From: Gymnothorax reevesii
Taxonomy: Eukaryota; Chordata; Actinopteri; Anguilliformes; Muraenidae
Assembly (NCBI GenBank): GCA_029721435.1
Contig: CM056583.1
Coordinates: forward strand, 48,265,120-48,329,119
Length of the DNA: 64,000 bases
Direction of reading: 5' to 3'
Shown in pieces: positions 13,845-60,899 of the stretch (the first letter of the stretch is position 1; each line of letters opens with the position of its first letter). The translations under genes were made by a program, and so were the position numbers. Under the pieces are notes generated by a model. That model did no database searches, had not been told where the DNA came from, and worked only from the letters and a program-made list of their open reading frames with translations.

Positions 13845-14236
13845 ATGGATCAAAAGAAACAAAATGAAGGTTGAATCCAGATGAGATGATGTGGCATGAC
13901 TTTAAATGGGCAGATCATGCTCAAAAACCCTTCAATGTGGCTAAATTAAGTCAAGAAGAGTGGGCCAGGATTTCTCATGGCCCGTTACTGTGAATGTTTG
14001 ATCTCATTTATTGCTGCCAAGGGTAGCACAACCAGTTACTTGGTTTGGGGTGGCAATTATCAGTTCACATGGTTGATGTATAGTTCAAATAACTCATTAC
14101 CTTCAGTAAATTAAATGATCATTTAAATGCAGGATTTTGTGTTATCAGTGCATTTAATTAAATTGGGCTAAATGATCTGAAACATTTACACAAGACGAAT
14201 ATGCAGAATTAGAAGAAACGAGGCTCCTCAGAGCCT

Positions 14237-15440
14237 GAACTCGGGCCGGATATAGAACACTAGATTGCTGATGATGTCATATTTACATGATCCAAAGTGA
14301 AGCACCCAGCCACCATATTGATACACTCAACTTTTTCATAAAAATGAATGGTTTCTTGCGGCCAATTTAAAAAAAGTCAATATAAGCATTAAAATGCCGA
14401 GATGTGCGGTGCCTTTTGAGGCAATAGCTATTGAAGGGCTGCAATAAAATGTTTCAAGCGTAAGTTAACGTAGAAACGCAAATTTGTCCCTTTAATAGAC
14501 AAAATCGCCTTCGCTTGCTAGCTAGCTGATTAGCCGTCCCTTTGACTTCTATAGACAGCTGACTAACTAAAGCAAACGCTAGCCATCCATAACGGTCTCC
14601 ATCGAGCTGCCTACCCTTACCGTCGCGGGGACTGCATTGACTAAGCAGTCAATAAAATGGACAAGGTGGCTAAGAAGTTGGCTACTTGTAATTGACATTC
14701 AGGACAATATTTCTTACCTGCATAATATTTAAAACAGTGGACAAGTCGCTTTGTCTGTTTAACTTATACAGAGTTCCAAAAGAATAGGAGGGGAGAAAGG
14801 CTTGGCTGTTAGAAATCGCGGGGAAAAAAACCTTTCTGTATCCCCTCGATCTGTGCTGTGCAGTGATTATTTTTTGAGCGCAGAATGGGACCGGGGCAAA
14901 GATGAAGCTGAGGAAAGGAGTATCCAGAGTTAACTAGCGCTTCCTTTTAACAACGTTGGCATTAGCCATATGATTCATTATGAACAATTTGGTGAATGGC
15001 AGTTATGCTCAATCAGGGTACAGTGAAGTGAGGAAACCAGAGAGTAATTTGATAACGTATACGGACATTCATCGACGTTGCTTATAACGGCGAAAATTTC
15101 GAAGCAGTTATCTTGTCGGAGGGTCATTAAAAGCCTCGGTCACCTTAACTGAACTTTTCTGCTGGCACTTGAACGTTGACACCAAGTATTTCGATCTTCC
15201 CTTTAGTAAGTGTGCCGCTTTCCATCCTCCAAAAAAGCGCATATTTAGGGAGAGAAAATGTTGTTCTGCACGGCGATACCAAAATCACCCCGACTCGCAT
15301 GCAAGTTTTTTTGAAAATATAATTTTACAGTAGGCGAAAATGAATGGGATTGTACGTGCGAATTTTACGCTCCTGGAACAGATGCTTCACTTGAGCGTAA
15401 CCTATCAGCAATGTAGTGTATGTGGGCCAGTTAGACTTAG
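14237..15440 (+). mobile_element. 1.2-kb element with about 100-bp imperfect inverted ends, class uncertain
   Basis: Left segment (aactcgggccgg...gaacactagattgctgatga...ccaaagtgaagca) and right segment (atgcttcacttgag...tatcagcaatgtagtgtatgtgggccagtt) are imperfect inverted repeats. Near its left end, 14395-14420 reads MPRCAVPF followed by a donor-like gtaagt at 14461; this resembles the start of a THAP domain, so a P-like origin is possible. No long open frame. Confidence 0.5.
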
Positions 15441-15468
15441 ACGTAGACTCGTGGTCTGCCCACCCGTG

Positions 15469-15507
15469 TAATTAGGAAGGGGGCAAATACTTTTTCACAG
15501 CACTGTA
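15469..15507. repeat. solo terminal fragment of a Tc1-like element
   Basis: gggggcaaatactttttcacagcactgta matches a common terminal inverted repeat of fish Tc1-like elements. No partner end is visible nearby. Confidence 0.6.
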
Positions 15508-18500
15508 TCGTCCCTGGCTAATTTCTACAATGTTGAAAATGGTAATGTTTGGCAAATATTGTAATGGTTATTATTATCATTGTTTGTGCAGTTAATTCTG
15601 ATAATGTTTTTAAGTAGTTGTATTATTTCAGATGTTAAAATTGCACTCTAGAATGCATTAGGACAGTTTAACAGAGTTAAACAAGTTTGACCAGGTATTT
15701 TCTGTTTGCCCGGGTCCTTTCACTCTGGCATTCTTTCTGAAAGAGTCATTGCCACAGATGCCTCTCTGGTGGTCAGGTGACATTTCGCATGTCAGTGTTG
15801 TCGTAGCACCCATTCCATCCTTTAACAAGCATCGTCAGGGAGGGCTGTATTAAATATTGAGATGGGGGTGGAGGCACTGCCTTTGTAGACACAATGTCTC
15901 CGGTTTCAAGCGAGCTGATGTACGAGGCTCCTCTTGTGAATGCAGTCTCTGTACCCTCCCCCTTTTTCTCCCGCCCTCCACTAGCTCTTGCTCTGCTTCG
16001 GGCAACACGCTCAAACCTGTTCACCAAGACCTGCTCGTCTCACCTGTATCTGCTCCAGCGGCATGGAAAACAACAAAGTATGTGGAGAGGCGAGGCTTGG
16101 AAGGACACTGTCTATAGCAGCATTTTAGGGCCTTGCGCTGCCTCGGTCAGTTGGCTGTGTCCCCAATATCTGATCAAGGAAGGCAGCTTGGGATAGGAAG
16201 AAGTGGGGAAAGTGTGAAGAGCCGCATTTTTAATGAAATTGTTCGACTGGCCCCAAGCTCCTGTCGCTGGGTTAAAAGGGCAAAACAAATTTATGTGACT
16301 GGAAACTGCTACATTGGGAGGGGGTATTTGGTGAAGCTTAAATGGAAGCCTTTCCATCTGTGACTTTATTGTTATTTATCTCAAGTGTGTACAATAAATG
16401 CTGGTAATGAAAAATATGGTGATATTCAGCTCTGTTACATACAAGGTCAACTGGTCACCAGGCTAAAAAAAGAGAAGCCAGTGGAGGTCCTAACTGAGTA
16501 ATTGAGATGTGCTCAGTCTTATAGCCTCATATTTTGACATTGTCCTTAATGGTTAGTCCTTGTATATGTCTGAGAATGTCCCAGGCTCCCCAGGGGTAGA
16601 GTATATTTTTCTCATCAAAATTCAGGGCATTAGGGTGGTCTGAAGTGAAATGTGTCTCCACGTCACTGCCAATCGGTGCCCGCCACCTGTTCACCGACTT
16701 GATTAATTTTCGTGGGAGGCATTGAGTTCCCTTTCTGTAGTCTGCTGCAAGTTATTTTAAGAGAGAATGTAACTGAATAGAGATCAAACTCCGTGGCGGT
16801 GCCACCTTAAGAAGCAAGACTGCATGGCAGTCAGAATGGGTAAGAAGTGCCAAATTGAGTCCACCCTGCTTTTCAAGGTTGACATTCAAATGTTGCTGCT
16901 CAAGTTGCCAAACTTGTTTGAACAGAAGTTGGTACTTGTGTCAAGCATTCAAGCATTTGTCCATCAATGATGATCTGTTTGGTTCAGCCCCTCCACCCCC
17001 CATTTCTATCAGACCATTTCTTTTTTAATGCTCTTATGCTAACACTTAATTTACTATTAGTTTAACTTTGCTTTGCAATTAGTCGAACGTTATTCCTCAA
17101 GCTGGCTGAATTTCAGCCGCCTGTCAGTTTTTCATTTCATTGTCAGTAGGCATTTTTGGCATCCTTTGTTGCTAGGCTGGGTGCACATTGCTACATAATT
17201 GTCATTGAGGACAATGCATACACCTTTTTGCTTTGTTAAACCCTTGGTATACTGCTGTGCACTGTCATTGGAGAGGGTGTTTATATCAGTGTGGGAGGCT
17301 TAACCCCTGCTTGCAGCCTTTCTGTTTGGAGTTTGCTTTAACATTACATGCAGTTTGGGCTGATTAGACTGAGTCTAATTTGCTCCCTGGTAGGAGTGTC
17401 TCAATGAATGGTCTCTGTCCTGCTATGGATTGGCATCTAAATGCCACTGATGCAACCAGCTCATGATTCACCCATAAAATCTTTCTCTGTTGTCTAATTG
17501 GCATATTGGCAGAAGAATTGGCACTCCGTAAGATATTGGAAGAAGAAATGATGCATATAGGGCACCTATGTTTTCTTGTGGGAAAAATTACTGATTGTTA
17601 TGAAAACAGTGTCTATACTGCAGCCACCTGTAGAGGCAGTAATGTGCAAACTCACTCGACTTGTAATGAAAATAAACTTCAAAAAACTAGGCTCTAACCA
17701 CTACGATGGCAACATGTCATATTCTGCATTGGTGCTCCATTTGCGTGTCTCTTGATTATGATGACCCCCATTTGTCTTTCAGTACAAGAAATTGAATTAT
17801 TTTTGGTGTTTTGGGAAGATAATTGCCCAGTATTATGTCAGATTTACCAATATATGGTTCACTTGACTTGGTTGATAACATTTTTTCAACATTAGCATGT
17901 TTATGAATGCAAATGTGAACATCCAGACCACTATCATGTTCACAATAATCTAAGAAACATTACCTGGAAAAATGTCTTACTTTTCAGCAAAACCACTTGA
18001 ATAGTCCTCAGCAAAGCTAAGTGTTTAGCGATTAGTGTTTACTTTTCAAATGGAGAAAATATTTTATGTAACACTATCATTGAAATGATTATTATTCACA
18101 TCTAAATGGAATGCCTATGGAGGCCAACAGTTGTCAAGATTAGTCCTGCACAGCTCATTTAAATTTCAGATGATCTATCCCTGCGCTGTACCGACACGCC
18201 ACACGTCTCCTTTTTTCAGAGACGAATGTGAGACTTTTATTTCATCTGCCTGCTGAATGTGTCAAGAGATGCATGAATTGCATTTGGAAAATATCCGGTT
18301 GTTGAGTTGGATTTGAGTCAAACAGGCGGCCTGTACAGGGCGGACTGCATTCCTCCTCAGCTAGTCTGCTAAGAATACTTTTACTTATTGTCCGTAAAAA
18401 TATATTTTAACCGTCCAACCATGAGAATGAGATTACTCATAAACATTTTGGCCTTTATCGCAAGATGAAAACGCGGGTGCTTCATTCCTGACATTCCTTT

Positions 18501-19994
18501 GTCACCATGCATCAAGATTTGAACAATAGTGCACGCTTTAATTACATACCTAAATATAGTAAGCGGATGTGTTGATGCAAGGTAAACAGCATGAAAATGC
18601 TGTATCTTCAAGTTATTAATGCAAATTTATTGCAAAATAGTAGGGACGCTATACCTGCAATCTGAACTTATTTCAATAACCTTTGCTCAATATTCTAGCA
18701 CCTTGGCCCATTCCTACTGTGGTGCATTTCAAATCAACAGCTCCTAAAATTGAGAGTTCACTTTCTGTGATTTATTTATTTATGTTCAATCTTGACGTAT
18801 ACTTTCAATTTAGACAATTTTTGGGTGATGAAATACATCGTTAGTACTTGCAAGCACATCTCACAATGTTCAAACTTTGCAATGGCTGGTGAAATGAAAT
18901 CTTACATTTTCTACAGTGTTATGCCTTCAGAGGTTTGTGTATTTTACTTGAGTATTCTCTTGAAATGTTTTTATGTTGTCTGCAGTTTTTGCAACCTGGT
19001 TCTTTTATACTAATGGAATCTGAGAGTCGTGTGGTATAAAGTGGCACATGGTAATAAACTGTGTAAGATTAATCTTGTCAAAGCCTCTGCGTGGGAATAT
19101 TCTTTAGTAAGCTGCTTTGGAGCTTTTTGAACTGCTGTTTCTTGCTTTAGATATGTTATGTCCCTTCATGAGCGATTGCACATCATCAAAGTCAGGTGAC
19201 CCTTCCATGGGAGGGGCTGATCACACAAAAAATTTCGACAGTATCTTCTGAAGCAGCTGAGGAAGAAATGAAAATGAAGTTTTGTTTACAGCAGTTGAAA
19301 GTCGCTTGTAATGGTCCTGTGCTTTTAAATGCATCGTTTGATTTCTGTTTATGAGCGGCATTTGCTTCTTTATATCCTACTGCATAGCTGCGGGAAAAGT
19401 TTATTTGATCCATTCATGCACTGACAGATGGTAGATCTGTTGGGGTCTTGTGTCATATACGTCATAGTCACTTTGCCTGTATTTGTTTGTGCTGTGAAAC
19501 CTTGAAGGCTTTGTGAATAATGTGTTTTGAGCCTCGCTGAATACAGCTTCCTTGTTGGTGGTTTTCTTGTGGTCATTGCTTGTCACGTGAAATTGGTTTT
19601 ACATGTATGGTGTACAGGCAGAGTCTATTCTGCATGCACTGACATTGAGATTCATGATTTATGGTGTAATATCATCAATGGAAAACACTTTTTAATGAGC
19701 GTTGGTTAATTAAAATTTTTAAGTTTTAAAGAAAAGGAACCCAAAATTGTTATTTCGTACATTTTGAATGCGCCGTGTGGAGTTCCCGGTGTGTGCTGAT
19801 ATAAAGATGAAAAATGTCGAGATAACTGATGACTCATCAAAATTTATCCTTTGAAATGAATGGTCAGTCATGGACCTGAAAAAATAAAATGTCTATTTAA
19901 ATGGCCCACTCTAAGTGCCAATACTTGCCAGATCGCTCCTACAGCTAGACTAACACATGGTTGAATGCTTAACACTCATTTATTTAATTTATTT
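15508..19994. other. non-coding, no recognised feature
   Basis: No repeat family, RNA gene or convincing exon seen. The open frames at 15857-16363 overlap on both strands and show no domain. The upstream untranslated exon of atp8b1 could lie here or in other unassigned sequence. Confidence 0.5.
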
Positions 19995-21586
19995 ACAACC
20001 CCAATTCCGAATAAATTGGGATGCAGTGTAAAATGTAAATAAAAACAGAATGCAATGATTTTCAAATCTCATAAACTGACATTTTATTCACAATAGAACA
20101 TAAACCTATCCGATGTGGAAAGTGGGACATTTTACCAATTCATGAATAATATTGGCCCATGATGAATTTGATGGCAGCAGCACATCTCAAAAAAGTTGGG
20201 TTTGGCTCATGTTTCCCATTGTTTAATATTCCCTCTTCTTTTAACAACGATCTGTAAATGTCTGGGGAGTGAGGAGACCACTTTCTGAATTTTTGGGAGA
20301 GGAATGTTGTCCCACTCTTGTCAGTTGTTGAATTCTGGCCGCTCAACAGTCCTAGATCTTCTTTGCTGGATTTTTTGTTTTAAGATGCGCCAAATGTTTT
20401 CTATTAGTGAATGGTCTGGACTGCTGGTAGGCCAGTTCAGCACTCACTTTTCTACAGCGAAGCTATGCTGTTGTGATGCATGCAGTATGCGTTTTGGCAT
20501 TGTTTTACTGAAATATGCAAGGCCTTCCCTGAAGGAGACATTGTCTGGATGGGAGCATAAGTTGTAAAACCTCTATACACTTTTCAGCATTGATAATGCC
20601 TTTCCAGATGTGCAAGCTCCCCACACCATAGGCATTAATGCAACCTGATACCATCAGAGATGTAGGCTTTTGAATTGCGCGCTGAGAACAAGCTCGATTG
20701 TCTCCCTCCTCCTCTGACCGCGCAACATGCAGTCTATGTGGTTTCCAAAAAGAATTTCAAATTTTGATTCATCTGACCGCAGAACAGTTTCCCCATTCTG
20801 CCTCAGTCCATTTTAAATGAACTTTGGCCCAGAGAAGACGGCAGCGTTTCTGGATCATGTTCACATATGGCTTCTTCTTTGCATGATACAGCTTTAACTT
20901 GCATTTGTAGATTGCATGGCGAATTGTGTTCACGGACAGTGATTTCTGGAAGTGTTCCTGAGCTCATGCAGTATATTCCAGTGGAGAGTCATGGCTGTTT
21001 TTAATACAGTGCCCCTTGAGGGCTCGAAGACCACGAGCATATTGACCTTTGGACTTGTCCCTTGTGCACAGAGATTTCTCTGCATTCTCTGAATGATGTT
21101 ATTTTGTTCTGTATATTCAAAGTCTTTGCAATTTTACACTGGGGAACATTTTTCTGAAATCGTTCCACAATTTTTAGACTTTTTTTTTTTTTTTTTTTGC
21201 TGATTGGTGAATCTCTGTCCATCTTTACTTCTGAGAGACTCTGCATCTCTAAAATGCTCTTTTTATACTTAGTCGTGTTACTGTCCTGTTGCCAATCAAC
21301 CTAATTAGTTGCAAAATGCTCCTCCAGCCGTTTTGTACTAGCACCACTTACTTTTCCAGCCTTTTGTTGCCTCTCTCCCAACTTTTTTGAGATATAATAC
21401 TGTCATCAAATTCAAAATGAGCTAATATTTTTCTTGAAATGGCAAAATGTCTCACTCTCAACACCTTATATGTAGTTTATGTTCTGTTGTGAATAAAATG
21501 TGGGTTTATAAGATTAGCAAATCATTGTATTCTGTTTTTATTGACAATTTACACAGCATCCCTACTATTTTGTAATTGGGGTTGTA
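19995..21586 (-). mobile_element. Tc1/mariner copy B (full length, decayed transposase)
   Basis: Bounded by inverted ends caaccccaattcc (19996) and aattggggttg (21584) next to TA. On the - strand, pieces of a transposase can be read, including an N-terminal helix-turn-helix part near 21100-21240, but frameshifts and stops break it. It closely matches copies A, C and D. Non-autonomous now. Confidence 0.9.
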
Positions 21587-22309
21587 TATTCCATCAATAA
21601 TTTACGTGTACAATTGCATGTTGCTTAATGTGATGTGATTGGATTTTTAGGACAGTTATATAGTATGCTAGACTTTTAAATACAATAAAGGGAGAGTTTT
21701 TGGAGTCAGTTTTGTGTGTGATTTGATGCTTGGGTACACACTACATTGAAAATTTCAGGATTTGTGTATATTCTTTTTCTACTGGGCATCTTTTGGATGG
21801 TGAAAATTGGATGATTGTTAGTGTTTCTCTTGAGGTGGAAGCTGTCTAATTTTCTGCTTTGTTTTGCTATGAATGGATTATATGGACTATTGGCCCTTGT
21901 ACTATGTTCCGACATTCCCATTTCCATAAGGTTGAAGTGGTAGTGTTACTCACAAACAAATATGTAGTGTTTTATAGCATTTTTTTTTTTTTTTGTATTT
22001 AAGCTAATATTTTTATATTAGTATGTCCATTTGCTCAATCAACATCTGCACTTGCTAATTCAATGAGTAAATCAACAGAAACCCTAATGAACTGTATGAG
22101 AGAACTGTCTGAGGGGGCTCAATTTTCTCTGAGCATGCAACCTCTAAAATATATTTAATTTTCAGATGTGACAAGTTGTAGTATTGGAGTGGCTGAAAGG
22201 ACAGAATGAACTACTTGAGTACGTTATTAAATACTCTGAGATGGAATAATCCTTGGAGAGTTTTTGATGTTCTGAGGGGCATGTCATTTGAATAATGGCT
22301 CAACTAGAG

Positions 22310-22990
22310 GCAGCTTTCCTTTAATACTGGACAAGCCAGCGAAAGGAGAACACTGCTTTTTAGCTCACTTGGTCCACCTGACCAGAGGAAGCTTATGGGA
22401 TCACACGGTAGCATTGCCGTCTGAGTTAACTTTGATCATCTTCTGCCAAACCACTGAAGGGATTAATGTGAAATTTGGTGGGGATGTACATATGGATGTA
22501 CAGATTAAGAGTTTGTTAGATGTCAAAACTCAACATCAAACATGGCTGCCAGTCTGCCATAATTATAATTGCTCTGTGTCATGCTGTAGGACGTTTGAAA
22601 GCAGCTAAAATGCTGAAACTTTCGCCTTGAGGCGGGCGATCTATATTTCAGTGAAAATTTTCATGTTTACTGTAATTTGATCTCTCTGTGACCTTGACAA
22701 GGGAAGAACCTTTAAAATATGGTGAATAGGGATCTGACTGTTATTAAAAGGCTGAAACTTTGGATTTGGGTGCAATATGTGCACAAAATTGGATTTTAAT
22801 TGCAAATTTGAACATCTATTCACATTTGACCTTTCAGTGACCTTGAACTTCAGATTGCACAATATCATTCTAGGGAGAGTGTTTGAAAACGTTTAGAATG
22901 TTTAAATTTACTCTAGTTGCTTTTGACGTTGTCGATCGTCATTAATTGAGCTTGCAATGACCTTGACAAGTAAAAAACCTTCTCGTAAGG
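22310..22990. repeat. dispersed repeat with tgaccttgac motifs, class uncertain
   Basis: Starts near tagctcacttggtccacctgaccag and contains several ...gaccttgac... stretches (22690, 22812, 22835, 22958). The style resembles high-copy repeats of aquatic animals and the region near 41.2-41.8 kb. No coding sequence. Confidence 0.5.
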
Positions 22991-24000
22991 CAAATAATGT
23001 TCTCACACTATTTCAAAAAAAAAAAAAAAAATACAATACCACTCAGTTGAGAAACACACTTAAGCCCATAAGCCAATTGTTTCACTCTTCAGTATACTGT
23101 ATAATGTTATGTACAATGGTCTGGTGTCTGGGGCTTGATATTTCAATGGAGCTTCATTATGGAAAGAGCACTCGGCTGCCAAAAAAAAAAATCCCGAACA
23201 AACAGAAAAAGGCACAATGAAACATCAAACCGGGATGTTGAATTTTACTTGATTTTTTTTTTTTCCCTTCCTGACACAAATTACAAAAGATGTCTTTACT
23301 TTCTGAATGTTGGACCCAAGCATGAAATATACTACCTCTTGTGAGCTCACATAACTCTAAAACCTGAAATAAACCAAGTGAGCTACAGTGCCCATGGCAC
23401 TATTTTTTTCTCTTTCCTGAAAGGGCACTTTGTGATTCATTGAACACAGTTACAGAGACTAGACAACATTGCATATTTTAGAGGATTATTTGTTAGTGCC
23501 ATGCTCAATTTTTTTTGAAGTTCAGAACATGCTTCAAAAAATGTCTTTACTGTGCTGTATTAAACTGGAGGTAATAGTGAACGACAAATTTCTCTCCAAA
23601 AAGCTGTGACCCTTATGAACTGTTCCTTGTATACTCCTCACTATTTTGTTATTTATCGGTCTGCACATGAGCATTGGTAGGAATTCCTCCTGAAATGGGA
23701 CGGGGGTTTATTCTGTCACTTTTTAATACAGTAGTCTGGATGAAATGGTTTTTTCACACTTTGTAAGTGAGCTTCAGCAAGTTGGCAGGCTATTTTTGCA
23801 TGTTTTTTAGTTATTGAATTTTTTACTCTTGACTGTCATTCATTGGCACTTGCTTGGAGAATTTGAACATTATGCCTTCCTTTAAAGTTCATAGTTTTTC
23901 TTACAACCTGTGTTTTGGCCCGCGGTCGCTCCTCTGATGGGCCTGCTTCAGTCTCTATCTCTAATTGGACAGTTTCTCTCTCCTTCTTCCCCCTTCCCTC
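22991..24000. other. intronic, no recognised feature
   Basis: A-rich tracts at 23019-23031 and 23180-23190 and a T tract near 23253-23265, then the pyrimidine tract of the acceptor at 24005. The 21587-22309 stretch before the 22.3-kb repeat is likewise featureless. Confidence 0.55.
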
Positions 24001-24021
24001 CGCAGACTGCCTGAACGCACC
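24001..24021 (+). promoter_or_regulatory. atp8b1: splice acceptor and 5' UTR leading to the atp8b1 start codon
   Basis: A long pyrimidine tract (about 23960-24000) ends in cgcag at 24001-24005. This is a strong acceptor, followed by 16 nt of leader (24006-24021) and the ATG at 24022. The next codons give MSRDRADSQGS and the acidic N-terminus typical of ATP8B1. An acceptor this close to the start means at least one untranslated exon lies upstream. I could not identify that exon or the promoter in 1-24,000. Confidence 0.8.
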
Positions 24022-58152
<34,131 letters not shown>

Positions 58153-59400
58153 GGCCTGCTCTATATCGTCCTGCCTGCCCGGACTGTTAAAATTTAACTG
58201 CACACCAGGGACCAGGACATATTTTAAAGTTTTATTTTTGACATCCAATGTTATACTTCTCAGGAATAAAGTGCTTTTTTTTTTAACTGTAGCAATATCT
58301 CCATGATGTTTGAAATGGCTGTCATAAATGGTAGTCACACATGCTACAGCTCAGCCTGTTATTCCTGGTCTATGCATGCTGTCCTGTTATTTCTGGTAAC
58401 TTGTTACAGCACATTTTGTTGCCTCAATGACAGGAAGCAATGGGAGTTGGTATTATACAAAGATTGTAATTTAATATATTGTTTATTGATGCTCAATATT
58501 TTTGTGGGTGAGGTGGAGAAAAATCTGCTGCATGACATGTATCCTGAGGTGGATTTTTATGGGCCTTACTGGCTTTGAAGTTAAAGTGCTGGGGCCTGTT
58601 GGTGTCACTTTTAGTTTTGCACTGTTTCCTTTCTGCCTGTCTGTTCACAACTGTACCTGGCAGTCTTTCACATTAATTTATTTCTAAAGGGTAAATTATG
58701 TTTTCTGGAAACATATTTTAAAACTGAAATTCTCTTAAAATGCCTTATTAACTTTAATACTTTTGAGCCCAGCCCTAATTAGCAATCAGCCTCATCTTGC
58801 CCTCCATCTACCAGCCCCTCTGGTCTAACTAGACTTGTGGTAGTTGAACATGGAGCCAGTCATTGGAGCATAAAGCAGGTTCTTGGGGCATTACCTGGCC
58901 AGCAAGTGTGCCTTACTGCAACTGGTGTTTTTAATACAGAAAATAAGAATACTCAAATTGAGTCTCCTGTCAGCACTTTATTTCTTCTTTAAGGCCTCTC
59001 GCATTGATCTTTAAGAAATAACATGTCGATAATGTTTTATAATAGACCAGACCTGACTCAGTTTTTAGAAGTGGCCCCAGAGAAAGATGTAGAGGATTGC
59101 TCACTGGCGAAAAAAAACTATGGGTAACGTGTAATATTCACGTAGCTGTTACATTAAATTGCCATAAAATTTCTTTGTACCGTTTCCATCCTGGGATTAT
59201 TCTTGTAACCTCCTTTTATGTCTTCAGTGTTTTAAAATGCCATTATTTTTGTTTTTGTCACTCCTGTAGCACTCTCAAGCAATGTATACCAACTTTTCCT
59301 GGGCCTTAAAAATCACCTTTTGCAATCCGCATGTTTGTAAAATGTTTTTAGATTTGTTATGGAACATAGTTTGTAAATATGAGAATAAAGTATTGAAATG
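58153..59400 (+). other. atp8b1: atp8b1 3' UTR
   Basis: Sequence after the stop codon contains AATAAA at 58265-58270 and a second at 59384-59389. Either could end the transcript, giving 3' UTRs of about 130 or 1250 nt. No coding sequence or known repeat is visible between them. Boundaries are inferred from the signals only. Confidence 0.6.
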
Positions 59401-60130
59401 AGAGTTGGGCATGAGTTTTTCTGGCCAGGTGTGACAGTGCAAACTAATGGGGACTAGCTGTGACCACATATCTGTCAACACAGTCAGACCGTAGCAGATG
59501 ACAAATGGGACTCTGTAGCCCTCCATTTGTATCATAAAAGGCCACTGTTGTGGAAATTATCTAATTGATGTATTTGCAAATGCTAGTTTGACAAGGTTTT
59601 CAGGCGGAGGGAAACAGGAACTCCTTTGTTTTCTAATAATGTGTATCTGCCAAGATGTGTTTCAGCATTATTGTTTTAAGCTTAAAAATCTCTGCAGTCT
59701 TTTTTTTTTTATTGCATATTTGTATATCAGTCTCTAATCATGTTAGAACTTTACTCCAAGGGTAAGGAACAGCTCTGTCTGACCCAATCAGTCAATCCAC
59801 ATTGGATATAACAAACCCAGCTTTGTTGCCATTGGTTCAATCATTGTTTGGTAGATGAAGCTTCTTGGCTGTGAAAGGATAGTTCCTCAAGATCAACACA
59901 TAGCAGGACATTAGAACAGAAGGGAAATTAATGTCTGATTGAATTTCAAGCTGATGCACTGTACTAATAACCTAGGAACTATGAGGCCAAAACTGCTTTT
60001 ACTACACATAGACCAACTGAAACTTATTTTGAAATGAAACCAAGTGGAAAAACCAAATTGCCAAATTGAATGTATCAATACCATTGTGAAATTGAATAGA
60101 GCATGTTATGTTTATTTAGTTATTTAAATG
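59401..60130. other. intergenic, no recognised feature
   Basis: AT-rich DNA between the atp8b1 poly(A) region and the Gypsy LTR. No gene or repeat recognised. Confidence 0.55.
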
Positions 60131-60860
60131 TGTAATGCCTCTAACTCACCGGCCTATTAAGACCCGGTTCTCAGTCCCACACACTCATTGTGTGCATCTG
60201 TTCCCAATTGCGAACCTGCAATAGCGTCTCCCTATATAAAGTAGAGTTTTGCACTCCTTCTGTGTGAAGGCTCGTAAGCTTCTTGCTTCACAATAATCTT
60301 GTTTCGACTTCGATCCCGCATATTGCGTGTATTTGTAAAACTCTAAGTGCTGTTCTTGGTGTTTTATGTTCAGCGCTTCTCTTTTTCTAACCAGGAACCT
60401 CTTTTCTTTCTTTATTTGAAGAGTTTGTTTCCAAAACACAATACATCCTTTTTACTCATTTTCAGTAAATCCGCTTTTTCTATGTTTGCGCCTATTGCAT
60501 TGTATTGAAAAATACAAACTTTGTGTATGAAGAAATACACCTTATAGTATGAATTTCTAAAAATGGATTTTTGCACCATGTGTAAGAAGCACAGGGCTTT
60601 CGCTGTATGGTATCATCTCAATTTTTGTAATTTTGGCACTTAATGCATTTTAGAAACAAACTCTTAATTTGTAATACTTCCGCACTGTTTCCTTGGTCAC
60701 AGTTCTCTGTATTACTAATATTATTATCCCGCAACCTCGTTTCCTGCTGCATTGTACTTTGTTCTACTTTGCCTTCCTGCATTGCTGAGAAGGCAAAATA
60801 AACCCAATCTATCTTTGCATCTGAGTCCAGTTCCCACTGTTCCTGTTCTCAACTCTTGAG
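60131..60860 (+). repeat. probable 5' LTR of a Gypsy-type element
   Basis: Sequence from tgtaatgcctctaactc to ctcaactcttga contains tatataaa (60233-60240) and AATAAA (60797-60802) and directly precedes gag-like sequence. No second LTR is in the window, so borders are inferred. The distance between TATA and poly(A) signal (about 560 bp) is long, perhaps through an internal insertion. Confidence 0.5.
60233..60240 (+). promoter_or_regulatory. TATA box in the putative LTR
   Basis: tatataaa in the cctatataaagtagag context, about 100 bp into the putative LTR and upstream of gag. Likely the LTR promoter of the decayed element. Confidence 0.4.
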
Positions 60861-60899
60861 AGCAGGAACGGTGCACACTCAACTGGTGCACCGCGCAAA

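Larger units (their letters stand above)
11240..14190 (+). pseudogene. older Tc1-type element with broken transposase
   Basis: A second Tc1 family. Transposase fragments are readable at about 11430-12155: an HTH/linker part, then the FTDES-like catalytic region as CTDESKV near 11865-11885, then QQDDHLKHTS near 12131-12160. The frame resumes after copy A at 13845-13980, reading DEMMWHDFKWADHA. Stops and frameshifts throughout. The ends are not sharp; a possible right end lies near 14040-14190. Confidence 0.75.

Noticed and set aside
15857..16363. Cluster of 76-100-codon open frames on both strands
   Set aside because: No start context, splice pattern or domain was convincing, and frames overlap on both strands.
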